DNA from: Mucilaginibacter_A sp964236465
Lineage (GTDB): Bacteria; Bacteroidota; Bacteroidia; Sphingobacteriales; Sphingobacteriaceae
DNA: 64,000 bases
Direction of reading: 5' to 3'
Assembly (NCBI GenBank): GCA_964236465.1
Contig: CAXSBZ010000004.1
Location: 1 to 64,000 of the forward strand
Position numbers and translations under genes: made by a program. The notes under the pieces were generated by a model that made no database searches, was not told the origin of the DNA, and saw nothing but the letters and a program-made list of their open reading frames with translations. This document shows, in pieces, positions 1 to 8,255 of this stretch. How positions within the stretch are numbered: the stretch's first letter is position 1; the number at the start of each line of letters is the position of its first letter.

Positions 1-505
1 TATAATTTATTAAAATAAAATTTAATGTAGTAATTATTAAGGCAATTACTATTGAAGTTTTTGCCTTGTATATATCTCTATGTCTAACATCATTAAAAAT
101 AATATGGTCATCAGTAAAACTAACAATTTTATCTATAACAACGCTTTCAAAGCTTATCTTATTTTGGAATGCTTTTAAATTGTATTCAATAACTTGTTTC
201 TCATACTTTCGAACTTCGGTCATTAAACCAAGATTTTTATAAGCAAATCCTTTAAAGAAATTATTATAAGATTTAATCAAAAAAATTATTGCTATTACTA
301 TACTTACATAGAAGGATGTTAGCAAGATAAACTCAACGTGAGTTGACCAATATTTATCCTCAAACTTTCCTTCTTTTATTAAATAGGAGTTTGCAGCAAA
401 AAGAATAGATAGAATAGTAAGAGGTAAATTTATGTCAGCATCTAAATCTTTACGTCTTGATAATTCTCGATCATAGATACTTTTATAAAATTGATAACTT
501 TCCAT
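1..505 (-). CDS. Partial membrane protein of unknown function
   Basis: The frame is open from an ATG at 503-505 to the left edge, giving about 168 codons with no stop, so the C-terminus lies outside the window. The translation begins MESYQFYKSIYDRELSRRKD. Hydrophobic stretches follow at about residues 25-40 (LPLTILSILFAANSYLI) and 60-80 (FILLTSFYVSIVIAIIFLI), and a third begins near the edge (IVIALIITTLNFILI), with a charged, probably cytosolic segment between. I do not recognise the family. The segment is clearly richer in A+T than the neighbouring nrd genes and carries no full copy of the dispersed motif, which fits recent acquisition (inference). Confidence 0.6.
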   Translation of the reverse strand, partial: MESYQFYKSIYDRELSRRKDLDADINLPLTILSILFAANSYLIKEGKFEDKYWSTHVEFILLTSFYVSIVIAIIFLIKSYNNFFKGFAYKNLGLMTEVRKYEKQVIEYNLKAFQNKISFESVVIDKIVSFTDDHIIFNDVRHRDIYKAKTSIVIALIITTLNFILINY

Positions 506-527
506 CTTTAACTACTCAATTTTTATG

Positions 528-567
528 CCGATAAAAGAAGCATTTTATTTAATGCTTCTTTTATCGG
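528..567. repeat. Perfect hairpin of two inverted dispersed-motif copies
   Basis: A copy reading GATAAAAGAAGCAT on the plus strand (from 530) faces a copy reading ATGCTTCTTTTATC. Together they form a perfect 17-bp stem (528-544 with 551-567) and a 6-nt loop. The hairpin lies 7 bp past the nrdA stop and between two genes read leftward, so it may act as a terminator or RNA-stabilising end, although no long U run follows in the nrdA transcript direction. Confidence 0.9.
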
Positions 568-574
568 ATGAATT

Positions 575-2953
575 TTAGGCAGAGCAAGTTACACAACCTT
601 CTTCCATAGAACAGGAAGCACCAGCCGGAATTTCTTCTGCCGGATGATTAATCTGTTCCGGGATAACGGCTTCCATATTTTTTCCGCCCTGGTTTTCTAC
701 CGTAAATTTAACCGCTTGAGCTGCAGCTTGTGTGCGCAGATAATACATGCCGGTTTTCAAACCTTTTTTCCAGGCATAAAAGTGCATAGAAGTTAATTTA
801 GAAGCATTGGGCTGATTTACAAACAGGTTTAAAGATTGAGATTGACAGATATAAGCACCACGATCTGCAGCCATATCAATAATCGTCCGCATCTTGATTT
901 CCCAAACAGTTTTGTATAAATCTTTAATTTCTGCTGGGATTTCTGGAATATCCTGGATCGAACCATTTGCCGTGATGATCTTGTTTTTCATGTTACTGTT
1001 CCACAATCCCAACGCAACCAAATCGTGCAGCAAAAATTTATTCACCACCACAAACTCTCCGCTTAAAACGCGGCGTGTATAAATGTTGGAAGTATAAGGT
1101 TCAAAACATTCATTATTACCCAAAATTTGAGAAGTGGAAGCCGTTGGCATCGGCGCAACTAACAAGGAATTACGAACACCATGTTTTACCACTTCGGCAC
1201 GCAATTCTTTCCAGTTCCAACGGCTACTGTCCGGTTTTACGTTCCATAAATCAAACTGGAATTTTCCTTTGGATAATGGTGAACCTTGGAAAGTTTCGTA
1301 AGCTCCTTCTTTAATCGCCAGATCTTTAGAAGCCGTCATCGCTGCAAAATAGATCGTTTCAAAAATCTCTTTATTTAGTTTCTGCGCTTCGACACTTTCA
1401 AAAGGCAGACGCAATTTGATAAAAGCATCCGCCAAACCTTGCACGCCCAAACCAACCGGACGATGGCGCAGATTAGAATTTTGTGCTTCTTTTACCGGGT
1501 AATAATTTTGGTCGATAATCCGGTTCAGGTTGATGGTAACCTGATATGTTACTTCATACAATTTCTCGTGATCAAACTGGCCATTAATTACATATCGAGG
1601 CAAAGCCAAAGAAGCCAAATTACAAACTGCAACTTCATCAGCAGCAGTGTATTCAATAATTTCAGTACACAAATTAGAACTTTTTATCGTTCCCAGATTT
1701 TGCTGGTTTGATTTTGTGTTTGCTGCATCTTTGTACAACAAATAAGGCGTGCCGGTTTCTACCTGTGCATCTAAAATAGCAAACCACAATTCCTGTGCTT
1801 TGATAGTTTTGCGGGCGCGGCCTTCGCGTTCGTAACGCTCATATAAAGCTTCAAATTCTGCTCCGTGGCATTCGTGCAAACCTGGTGCTTCGTGCGGGCA
1901 AAATAAACTCCAGTTGCCGTCAGCTTCTACCCTTTTCATGAATAAATCGCATACCCAAAGCGCGTAAAACAAGTCGCGGGCACGCATTTCTTCTTTGCCA
2001 TGGTTTTTGCGGAGGTCCAGGAAATCAAAAATATCAGCGTGCCAAGGTTCTAAATAGATGGCAAAAGCACCTTTACGTTTGCCGCCGCCCTGATCTACAT
2101 AACGAGCGGTATCGTTAAAAACTTTCAGCATTGGGATAATGCCGTTGCTCGTTCCGTTCGTGCCGCTGATATAAGAACCGGTTGCACGCACATTGTGGAT
2201 GCTCAAACCAATCCCGCCTGCACTTTGCGAAATTTTGGCGGTTTGTTTCAGCGTATCGTAAATGCCTTCGATGCTGTCGTCTTTCATCGTCAGCAAAAAG
2301 CAGCTCGACATTTGTGCTTTCGGTGTTCCGGCATTAAACAAAGTTGGCGTGGCATGTGTAAACCAGCGTTCGCTCATCAAGTGATAAGTTTTGATCGCGC
2401 TTTCTACGTCTTTTTTGTGAATACCAACGGCAACGCGCATAAACAAATGCTGCGGACGCTCTACAATTTGCCCTTCAATTTTCAGCAGATATGATTTTTC
2501 CAAAGTTTTAAAGCCGAAATAATCAAACCCGAAATCACGATCATAAATAATCGTGCTGTCCAGCAGTTCTGCATTTTGGCTAATCACTTCCCAAACGTCA
2601 TCCGCAATCAAAGAAGCATTTTTACCGGTTTTCCGATCCACGTACTCATACAGTTTCTGCATCGTATCCGAAAAAGATTTCCGCGTATTTTTATGCAGAT
2701 TGGAAACCGCGATCCGCGATGCCAGCAAAGCATAATCCGGGTGTTTGGTAGTTAAAGATGCCGCCGTTTCCGCAGCTAAATTATCTAATTCTGAAGTAGT
2801 TACACCATCATACAAACCTTCGATTACTTTTTTGGCCACATCAACGGGATCAACCAAAGCCGGATTTAAACCATAACAAAGCTTTTCAATCCTTGCAGTT
2901 ATTTTATCAAATTTTACGGATTCTGTTTTGCCGTCTCTTTTTATTACAAACAT
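575..2953 (-). CDS. nrdA: Ribonucleoside-diphosphate reductase class I, large (alpha) subunit
   Basis: Reduces ribonucleoside diphosphates to deoxyribonucleotides, working with the radical-bearing beta subunit encoded just upstream. The 792-residue length is normal for class Ia. An N-terminal ATP-cone (about residues 1-95, opening MFVIKRDGKTESVKFDKI) points to allosteric control by ATP/dATP. The catalytic set is visible: Cys218 in MSSCFLL, the N427-x-C429-x-E431 triad in SSNLCTEI, and Cys444 in VAVCNLASL; a PTASTSQILGNNECFEPYTSN block follows. The tail ends in paired cysteines (CVTCSA), which re-reduce the active site. It follows nrdB on the same strand after a 126-bp gap, so the two are probably co-transcribed. 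Confidence 0.97.
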   Translation of the reverse strand: MFVIKRDGKTESVKFDKITARIEKLCYGLNPALVDPVDVAKKVIEGLYDGVTTSELDNLAAETAASLTTKHPDYALLASRIAVSNLHKNTRKSFSDTMQKLYEYVDRKTGKNASLIADDVWEVISQNAELLDSTIIYDRDFGFDYFGFKTLEKSYLLKIEGQIVERPQHLFMRVAVGIHKKDVESAIKTYHLMSERWFTHATPTLFNAGTPKAQMSSCFLLTMKDDSIEGIYDTLKQTAKISQSAGGIGLSIHNVRATGSYISGTNGTSNGIIPMLKVFNDTARYVDQGGGKRKGAFAIYLEPWHADIFDFLDLRKNHGKEEMRARDLFYALWVCDLFMKRVEADGNWSLFCPHEAPGLHECHGAEFEALYERYEREGRARKTIKAQELWFAILDAQVETGTPYLLYKDAANTKSNQQNLGTIKSSNLCTEIIEYTAADEVAVCNLASLALPRYVINGQFDHEKLYEVTYQVTINLNRIIDQNYYPVKEAQNSNLRHRPVGLGVQGLADAFIKLRLPFESVEAQKLNKEIFETIYFAAMTASKDLAIKEGAYETFQGSPLSKGKFQFDLWNVKPDSSRWNWKELRAEVVKHGVRNSLLVAPMPTASTSQILGNNECFEPYTSNIYTRRVLSGEFVVVNKFLLHDLVALGLWNSNMKNKIITANGSIQDIPEIPAEIKDLYKTVWEIKMRTIIDMAADRGAYICQSQSLNLFVNQPNASKLTSMHFYAWKKGLKTGMYYLRTQAAAQAVKFTVENQGGKNMEAVIPEQINHPAEEIPAGASCSMEEGCVTCSA

Positions 2954-3079
2954 TGTTTTAGTATTGAGTTGGGGATTTAGCTGTTAGCAATCGGCCTTCA
3001 GCCTAAACACCACATTAATAACCTAATTTATAGCTCTGCAAAAGCTGATAGTTGATTGCTAATAGCCGATCGCTTTCTC

Positions 3080-4069
3080 CTAAAAATCCTCATCCATAGA
3101 AAAAGCCTGGCTTTTGGCTTCCACATTCAGCACACCGCTTTTTTGGTAATCGCCAACGCGTTTTTCAAAGAAATTTGTTTTTCCTTGCAAAGAAATCATT
3201 TCCATAAAATCAAACGGATTACTGGCGTTGTACAATTTATCATAACCCAATTCTACCAGCCAGCGATCGGCCACAAACTCGATGTATTGCGCCATCAAAT
3301 CCGCATTCATCCCGATTAATCTTACCGGAAGCGCGTCGGTTACAAATTCTTTTTCGATGGTAACCGCATCAGCAATAATTTCGGTTACTTCTTCCTGAGA
3401 AAGCTGGTTTTTCAACATGCTGTACAACAAGCAGGCAAATTCGCAATGCAAGCCTTCATCACGCGAAATCAACTCGTTGCTGAAAGTTAAGCCAGGCATC
3501 AAACCACGTTTCTTTAACCAAAAAATAGAGCAAAAACTACCGGAAAAGAAAATACCTTCCACCGCGGCAAAAGCCACCAAGCGTTGTGCAAAGTTGCCGT
3601 TGTTGATCCATTTTAAAGCCCATTCTGCTTTTTTCTTCACGCAAGGAACGGTATCGATAGCGTGGAACAAACGGTCTTTTTCGGTTGGGTTTTTAATGTA
3701 CGAATCGATCAGCAGCGCATAAGTTTCGGAGTGGATATTCTCCATCATAATTTGGAAGCCATAAAAACAGCGTGCTTCCGGAACCTGCACTTCGCTCATA
3801 AAATTTACGGCCAAGTTTTCATTCACAATGCCGTCGCTGGCCGCAAAAAATGCCAGCACATGAGAAATAAAATGGCGCTCGCCATCGCTCAAACTTTCCC
3901 AATGTTTCTGGTCATCGGATAAGTCAATTTCTTCGGCCGTCCAAAAGCTGGCTTCGTGCTTTTTGTACATTTCCCAGATAGTGGGATAGTTGATCGGCAG
4001 AATAACAAAACGGTCTTTGTTTTCCCGCAGCAATACTTCATCTTCTTGATTTGCAATCATTTGTACCAT
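3080..4069 (-). CDS. nrdB: Ribonucleotide reductase class I, small (beta/R2) subunit
   Basis: Diiron-tyrosyl radical subunit, 329 residues, first gene of the nrdBA unit. Expected ligands are present: Asp79 in FFAASDGIVNEN, Glu110 and His113 in MENIHSETY, a Glu in AVEGIFFSG, and Glu/His in SRDEGLHCEF. The radical tyrosine corresponds to Tyr117. The blocks ERHFISHVLAFFAASDG, LKKRGLMPGLTFSNELISRD and the acidic C-terminal tail SMDEDF closely resemble animal R2 proteins, so this is the eukaryote-like branch rather than the E. coli type. ATG at 4069 is used; a second ATG three codons on is possible. An imperfect hairpin built on the dispersed motif lies in the leader. Confidence 0.97.
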   Translation of the reverse strand: MVQMIANQEDEVLLRENKDRFVILPINYPTIWEMYKKHEASFWTAEEIDLSDDQKHWESLSDGERHFISHVLAFFAASDGIVNENLAVNFMSEVQVPEARCFYGFQIMMENIHSETYALLIDSYIKNPTEKDRLFHAIDTVPCVKKKAEWALKWINNGNFAQRLVAFAAVEGIFFSGSFCSIFWLKKRGLMPGLTFSNELISRDEGLHCEFACLLYSMLKNQLSQEEVTEIIADAVTIEKEFVTDALPVRLIGMNADLMAQYIEFVADRWLVELGYDKLYNASNPFDFMEMISLQGKTNFFEKRVGDYQKSGVLNVEAKSQAFSMDEDF

Positions 4070-4090
4070 TTTTTTATTGTGATGGAATAT

Positions 4091-4138
4091 GAGCTGCTAA
4101 AAAAAGCCATCCTGTTTGGAAAGCTTCTTTTAGCAGCA
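4091..4138. repeat. Imperfect motif hairpin between msrB and nrdB
   Basis: The arm at 4092-4106 (GCTGCTAAAAAAAGC) pairs with 4123-4137 (GCTTCTTTTAGCAGC) with one mismatch around a 16-nt loop. The right arm is a copy of the dispersed motif; the left is a degenerate inverted copy. Placed between msrB and nrdB, both read leftward, it could end the msrB transcript or lie in the nrdB leader. Confidence 0.7.
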
Positions 4139-4215
4139 TAAATTTTTGTTGTTCAATTCGCATTGGTAATTTTGAATTTACCAATTGGTTAAACGTTTTT
4201 CGTTTGCCTCTGATA

Positions 4216-4223
4216 CAAATATA
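4216..4223 (-). promoter_or_regulatory. Candidate -7 box for nrdBA
   Basis: The minus strand reads TATATTTG, matching the Bacteroidota TAnnTTTG -7 consensus, about 147 bp upstream of the nrdB start. No clear TTTG -33 element was found at 19-21 bp, so this is suggestive only. Confidence 0.35.
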
Positions 4224-4321
4224 GACTTTGGAAAAACCCGAGAGAAGATGAAGTTTTGCACAAAATATTAGTTTTCCACATTGCCAACAAAACCAAATTT
4301 TTGTCGTAACAGAAAGCCTCT

Positions 4322-4696
4322 TTATTTTGCAGAAGCATTTGCCGGGATAAATTTCATCGATATAGAGTTTACACAATGCCTTGTATTTTTTGGCGTAAAC
4401 CTTTCGCCAGTAAAAACGTGACCCAAATGCGCACCACAATTGTCGCAAAGAATTTCTACCCGGCGGCCGTCATGGTCGGTAACGCGTTTTACTGCTCCCG
4501 GTATTTCGTCATCAAAACTTGGCCAGCCACAATGCGATTCGAACTTCGTGTCCGAAGTGTAAAGCGGCGTGTTGCAACGGCGGCAAACGTAAGTCCCGGC
4601 TTCTTTCAAATTGGTATATTCCCCGGTAAATGGCCTTTCGGTGCCTTTGTGCAAAATCACATGTTCTTCTTCAGGTGTTAATTTATTGTATTCCAT
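4322..4696 (-). CDS. msrB: Peptide-methionine (R)-S-oxide reductase
   Basis: Repairs methionine-R-sulfoxide in proteins. At 124 residues it is a stand-alone MsrB. Two CxxC pairs (CRRC and CDNC) give the structural zinc site, and RHCVNSISM carries the catalytic cysteine. The block HCGWPSFDDEI and the segment GHVFTGERF are family hallmarks. No signal peptide is visible, so it is cytoplasmic. msrA lies 6 kb away and a periplasmic MsrP-like pair at 14.6-16.2 kb. Confidence 0.95.
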   Translation of the reverse strand: MEYNKLTPEEEHVILHKGTERPFTGEYTNLKEAGTYVCRRCNTPLYTSDTKFESHCGWPSFDDEIPGAVKRVTDHDGRRVEILCDNCGAHLGHVFTGERFTPKNTRHCVNSISMKFIPANASAK

Positions 4697-4994
4697 TTTT
4701 GGTTTTTGGTTTGTTGATAAGTAAACGCTGATTTTAAGTTTTGAGTTTGAAGGCAGCTTGGTGTTGACTTTGTACTGATAAAAGAAGCATTGAGAGGAAG
4801 ACGGGAAGTTAGAAAAAACCGGAAGTTGGAAGCAATGCTGTCATTTTGATAATAGGAGGAATCTTCTTTCAACAAGCAATGATTTTTAAGCGGTAAAAGA
4901 AGCATGTCGAACTTATCGCTTTGAAGAAGATTTCTCCCTTTGAGTCGAAATGACAACAAAAATCGAAAGGACAACGAAATAAAAACGTACAATC
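4697..4994. other. Intergenic stretch with dispersed repeats, no gene
   Basis: Holds two dispersed-motif copies in the same orientation (4777-4791 and 4892-4906) and, at about 4919-4960, an element reading GAAGATTTCTCCCT followed by GTCGAAATGACA, found again at about 6927-6963. The reading frame on the minus strand is only the translation of these repeats. Confidence 0.7.
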
Positions 4995-6536
4995 CTACTT
5001 CGCAACCACCTGCAAATGATATTCCTGGATCAAAGCCGGGTTTTCGGGCGTTAAAGTAAAGCTGATTTTAAGATTTGCATTTTCGCCTTCCATCATAAAA
5101 TAACCGCGAAGCTGGTTTTCGGGCACTACTTCTTTTACACTACTAATTTTACCTGCTTTCGCAAAAGCATCTGTGGCTTCTGTTTTTAGTTTATCTGGGA
5201 AATAATCTAACCAAAAATTATCGGCAAAAATTGGAATTGATTTTGCATTATCCCAATTTAGCAGCAATTTAACCAACTCGTTTTTACGCTGGTTTAAAAT
5301 AGCGGAAGCGGGCAGCATACGCGGCTTTACGCCCGAAAGCGACAGTAAAGTATCTAAAGCCTGGTTGTTGATAAGCGCGGTGCGGGCATAAGTTAAGTTG
5401 GCAAAAGAAACAATGCCGATGCCATATTCCGGCAAAATATTCCACTGACTGCCGAAACCCGGCAAGCCGCCGGTATGGCCAACGTAAACGCGGTTTTCGC
5501 AATCTTTCATCCAACGCAAACCGTAGCAATAGGCCGTTACATTTGGGCAAGGTTTTCCGTTGGGAGTTTTGGCAGTAAAATTTAAGGCGGAAATATCCCA
5601 GGGAAACTGCATTTCGCGGACGGAGCTTCTTTTAACAGGTAAAACTTCGGCATCATCCCGCGCTGGCCAGGCCGAAAGGTGCAACGCCATATATTTACCA
5701 AAGTCTTCGATTGAAGTGATCAAACCGCCCATCGCGCCATAAGAACCATCGTGCAGCAGCGGTTGCTCCACCCATTTATCGTTCAGCCAGCGGTAGCCAT
5801 GCGCCAGTTGTTCTTTAGGCACTTTGGCGTATTCCCAGTAAGTATGGTCCATGCCCAAAGGCTTTAAAATGTTTTCGCTGATGTATTGCTCATACGTTTT
5901 GCCCGAAACTTTTTTGATGATGTAACCCAAAGTTGCAAAACCGAGGTTGCTGTACTCATAACCTGTTCCAGGATTGGTAGAAAAGGAAACGCCTTTTTTA
6001 TAGATCGCCAACAATTCCTCATCCGAATCTGCTAACTGACGGTCTCCCCAGGGATTGTCCTCCGGAAAGCCAGCCGAGTGCGTCAACAAGTTTCGGATGG
6101 TGATGGGCGCAGCATCTTTGGTTAGGTAATGCGTGTTTTTCATTTCCGGAATGTACAAACTTGCCGGATCGTCCAATTTTAATTTGCCTTCGTCGCGCAA
6201 TTTCAGGATAGCCATCGCCGTAAAACTTTTGGTCATGGAAGCGATTCGAAAAGCAGATTTTGAAGTGGCGGGTGTTTTAGTATCCAAATCTGTATAACCG
6301 ATATTGCCGGTATGGACCAGTTTCCCATCCACCACAATACCGTAAACCAGGCCGGGGAAATGGTTTTTCTCCGCATAATCCTTGTACAACTGATCGATGA
6401 CGGGGAAAGTAGCTTCGATCTTTTTTACGCGGTTTGCATCGGTAAAAACAGCAGGCTGATATTGCTGTGCAAAAGTAGAAAGATTTAGCGCGAATAGAAT
6501 TACAAGCGGCAGTTTGAAAAGCAAGCGGTTGACCAT
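4995..6536 (-). CDS. Secreted serine hydrolase, beta-lactamase (class C-like) family
   Basis: A 513-residue protein with a signal peptide (MVNRLLFKLPLVILFALNLS, then TFAQ). The penicillin-binding fold signature is complete: SxxK as SMTK in FRIASMTKSFTAMAI, YxN as YSN in YEYSNLGFATLGY, and HTGG in the third motif position. The family includes D-aminopeptidases, esterases and AmpC-like enzymes; the substrate cannot be told from sequence, and an antibiotic-resistance role should not be assumed. The remaining C-terminal part after about residue 380 is an accessory region. It stands alone on its strand. Confidence 0.85.
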   Translation of the reverse strand: MVNRLLFKLPLVILFALNLSTFAQQYQPAVFTDANRVKKIEATFPVIDQLYKDYAEKNHFPGLVYGIVVDGKLVHTGNIGYTDLDTKTPATSKSAFRIASMTKSFTAMAILKLRDEGKLKLDDPASLYIPEMKNTHYLTKDAAPITIRNLLTHSAGFPEDNPWGDRQLADSDEELLAIYKKGVSFSTNPGTGYEYSNLGFATLGYIIKKVSGKTYEQYISENILKPLGMDHTYWEYAKVPKEQLAHGYRWLNDKWVEQPLLHDGSYGAMGGLITSIEDFGKYMALHLSAWPARDDAEVLPVKRSSVREMQFPWDISALNFTAKTPNGKPCPNVTAYCYGLRWMKDCENRVYVGHTGGLPGFGSQWNILPEYGIGIVSFANLTYARTALINNQALDTLLSLSGVKPRMLPASAILNQRKNELVKLLLNWDNAKSIPIFADNFWLDYFPDKLKTEATDAFAKAGKISSVKEVVPENQLRGYFMMEGENANLKISFTLTPENPALIQEYHLQVVAK

Positions 6537-7043
6537 AAAGGTAAATTTAGGTTTTTCTGTGTTGGGTTGGCGCAGGTTCTGTTAATTTTTTTGATGTTGA
6601 TCTTAGTCAACCTGCGGCTGCTTGTATTTAACGTTCTTTTTGCTTGAACAAAAAGAACCAAAAATTCAAGGCAAACCCGATCCCTCCGGGCGTTTTGCCG
6701 GCCCTACGCTCCGAGGATGGAGACCTGGCGCTTTGATCTGTACGGTGATGAAAAATAGGTGGTAAAAGAAGCATTCATAAAATTAATTAGCCGCAAGAAA
6801 GGGAAGTTTACAAGGTAGCCACCCAGGCGCGTGGGGCTGAATGCCGCCCGGAGGCGATCCGGCATTCTTGATTTTTTGGTTCTTTTTGATCAAGCAAAAA
6901 GAACGCACAAGAGAAAAACCAATAATTTCAAAGAAGATTTCTCCCTGCGGTCGAAATGACAAAAAACAAAAAATCCCAGCGATTACAGCCAAGATTTCCA
7001 TATCCAACAAGGCAAAACCTTTATCCTTTTACCTTTCTTCCTT
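6537..7043. other. 507-bp intergenic region with dispersed repeats
   Basis: No credible gene. It contains two related near-palindromes built on GTTCTTTTT...AAAAAGAAC (6633-6658 and, inverted, 6879-6904), one dispersed-motif copy (6761-6775), the second copy of the GATTTCTCCCT..GTCGAAATGACA element (about 6927-6963), and G+C-rich sequence between. The layout resembles nested Bacteroidota intergenic repeats rather than regulatory DNA. Confidence 0.65.
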
Positions 7044-7922
7044 TCAACCCAACTTCGCCAATTCCTCAGCCATCGCAGCACCAATTTCCGCCGGGGATTC
7101 AACCACACGAATCCCACATTCCGTCATAATTTTCATCTTTGCCGCGGCCGTATCATCGGCTCCGCCAACAATTGCACCAGCGTGGCCCATGCGGCGTCCC
7201 GGAGGCGCAGTTTGTCCGGCAATAAAACCAACAACCGGTTTCGTTCCGTTTGCCTGGATCCAGCGTGCAGCTTCGGCTTCCATACCGCCGCCAATCTCGC
7301 CAATCATGATGATGCCGTGCGTTTCCGGGTCGTTCATCAACAATTCGACTGCTTCTTTGGTTGGTGTGCCAATGATCGGGTCGCCGCCGATACCAATTGC
7401 CGTCGTGATGCCCAAACCAGCTTTCACCACCTGGTCAACCGCTTCGTAAGTCAACGTACCGGATTTGGAAACCACGCCCACATTGCCTTTTTTAAAGATA
7501 AAGCCCGGCATGATGCCAATTTTAGTTTCATCGGCAGTGATAATCCCCGGACAGTTCGGCCCGATCAAACGTGAATCCCTGCCAACTAAATATTCTTTCA
7601 CCTGGATCATATCCTTGGTCGGGATACCTTCCGTAATGCACACAATCACTTTAATCCCGGCTTCGGCAGCTTCCATAATCGCATCCGCAGCAAAAGCTGG
7701 CGGCACGAAAATGATAGAAACATCGGCACCGGTTTGGTCAACAGCATCTTTTACCGTGTTAAAAACCGGACGATCCAAATGCTGCTGCCCGCCTTTGCCC
7801 GGTGTTACACCGCCCACCAGTTGGGTTCCGTATTCAATCATTTGCGAAGCATGGTACGTGCCTTCATTGCCGGTAAAACCCTGCACAATAACTTTAGAAT
7901 CTTTATTTACGAGAACGCTCAT
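7044..7922 (-). CDS. sucD: Succinyl-CoA ligase (ADP/GDP-forming) subunit alpha
   Basis: TCA-cycle enzyme subunit that binds CoA and carries the phosphohistidine. The start is taken at ATG 7920-7922 (MSVLVNKDSKVIVQGFTGNE), giving 292 residues as in the family; the frame stays open 14 codons upstream but that extension (MPKKISFALIKKIT) is not family-like. The N-terminal CoA-binding Rossmann part has QGFTGNEGTYH and GGVTPGKGGQ; SKSGTLTYE and GIGGDPIIGT follow; the phosphohistidine lies in RRMGHAGAIVGG. The beta subunit gene sucC is not in the window. Confidence 0.96.
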   Translation of the reverse strand: MSVLVNKDSKVIVQGFTGNEGTYHASQMIEYGTQLVGGVTPGKGGQQHLDRPVFNTVKDAVDQTGADVSIIFVPPAFAADAIMEAAEAGIKVIVCITEGIPTKDMIQVKEYLVGRDSRLIGPNCPGIITADETKIGIMPGFIFKKGNVGVVSKSGTLTYEAVDQVVKAGLGITTAIGIGGDPIIGTPTKEAVELLMNDPETHGIIMIGEIGGGMEAEAARWIQANGTKPVVGFIAGQTAPPGRRMGHAGAIVGGADDTAAAKMKIMTECGIRVVESPAEIGAAMAEELAKLG

Positions 7923-8255
7923 GGTAATTTTCTTTATTAAGGCAAAGCTAATTTTTTTTGGCAAAAGCAGATAATCGGATTACGCCTAATTTTCGGCATG
8001 CTTCTTTTACCGTCCTAAATTCAGTGTTTTACAATCCAGCCTTTCCAGCTCCCCGCTCTTTTCAATTTTGCAACTTCCACGCTCTTTTTTAAAAAAATTT
8101 GGGCGTTACCGGCCGCTGAAGGGCGTGCCGGTCGGGCTTTCCGCTACAAGTCCTCGCTCGTGCCTCGCTGTGGGCTTTCCGCTGCAATCCCTAACGCGGC
8201 AAAGCGGCTACCTGGCAAGCGCACATCTACCTAAAAAACACCTATAAAAGAAGCA
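7923..8255. other. 333-bp intergenic region with a G+C-rich repeat
   Basis: Contains a motif copy at 7997-8011, a G+C-rich repeat at about 8121-8198 (related to the inverted copy at 43301-43410), and a second, oppositely oriented motif copy at 8243-8257 that runs into the stop codon of the next gene. No gene seen. Confidence 0.65.
8121..8198. repeat. G+C-rich Bacteroidota intergenic repeat, copy 1
   Basis: Blocks GGGCGTGCCGGTCGGGCTTT, CAAGTCCTCGCTCGTGCCTC and ATCCCTAACGC also occur, inverted and slightly diverged, at 43301-43410. I recall similar sequence as a common intergenic repeat in Bacteroidota, often mis-called as small proteins. Confidence 0.7.

Noticed and set aside
4074..4448. 124-codon frame overlapping msrB
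   Set aside because: Out-of-frame shadow of msrB and the nrdB leader hairpin.
4678..4992. 104-codon frame upstream of msrB
   Set aside because: Made of intergenic repeat and motif copies; it has no signal, domain or typical codon use.
6841..7449. 202-codon plus-strand frame before and across sucD
   Set aside because: First part is intergenic repeat, the rest is antisense to sucD; no family resemblance.
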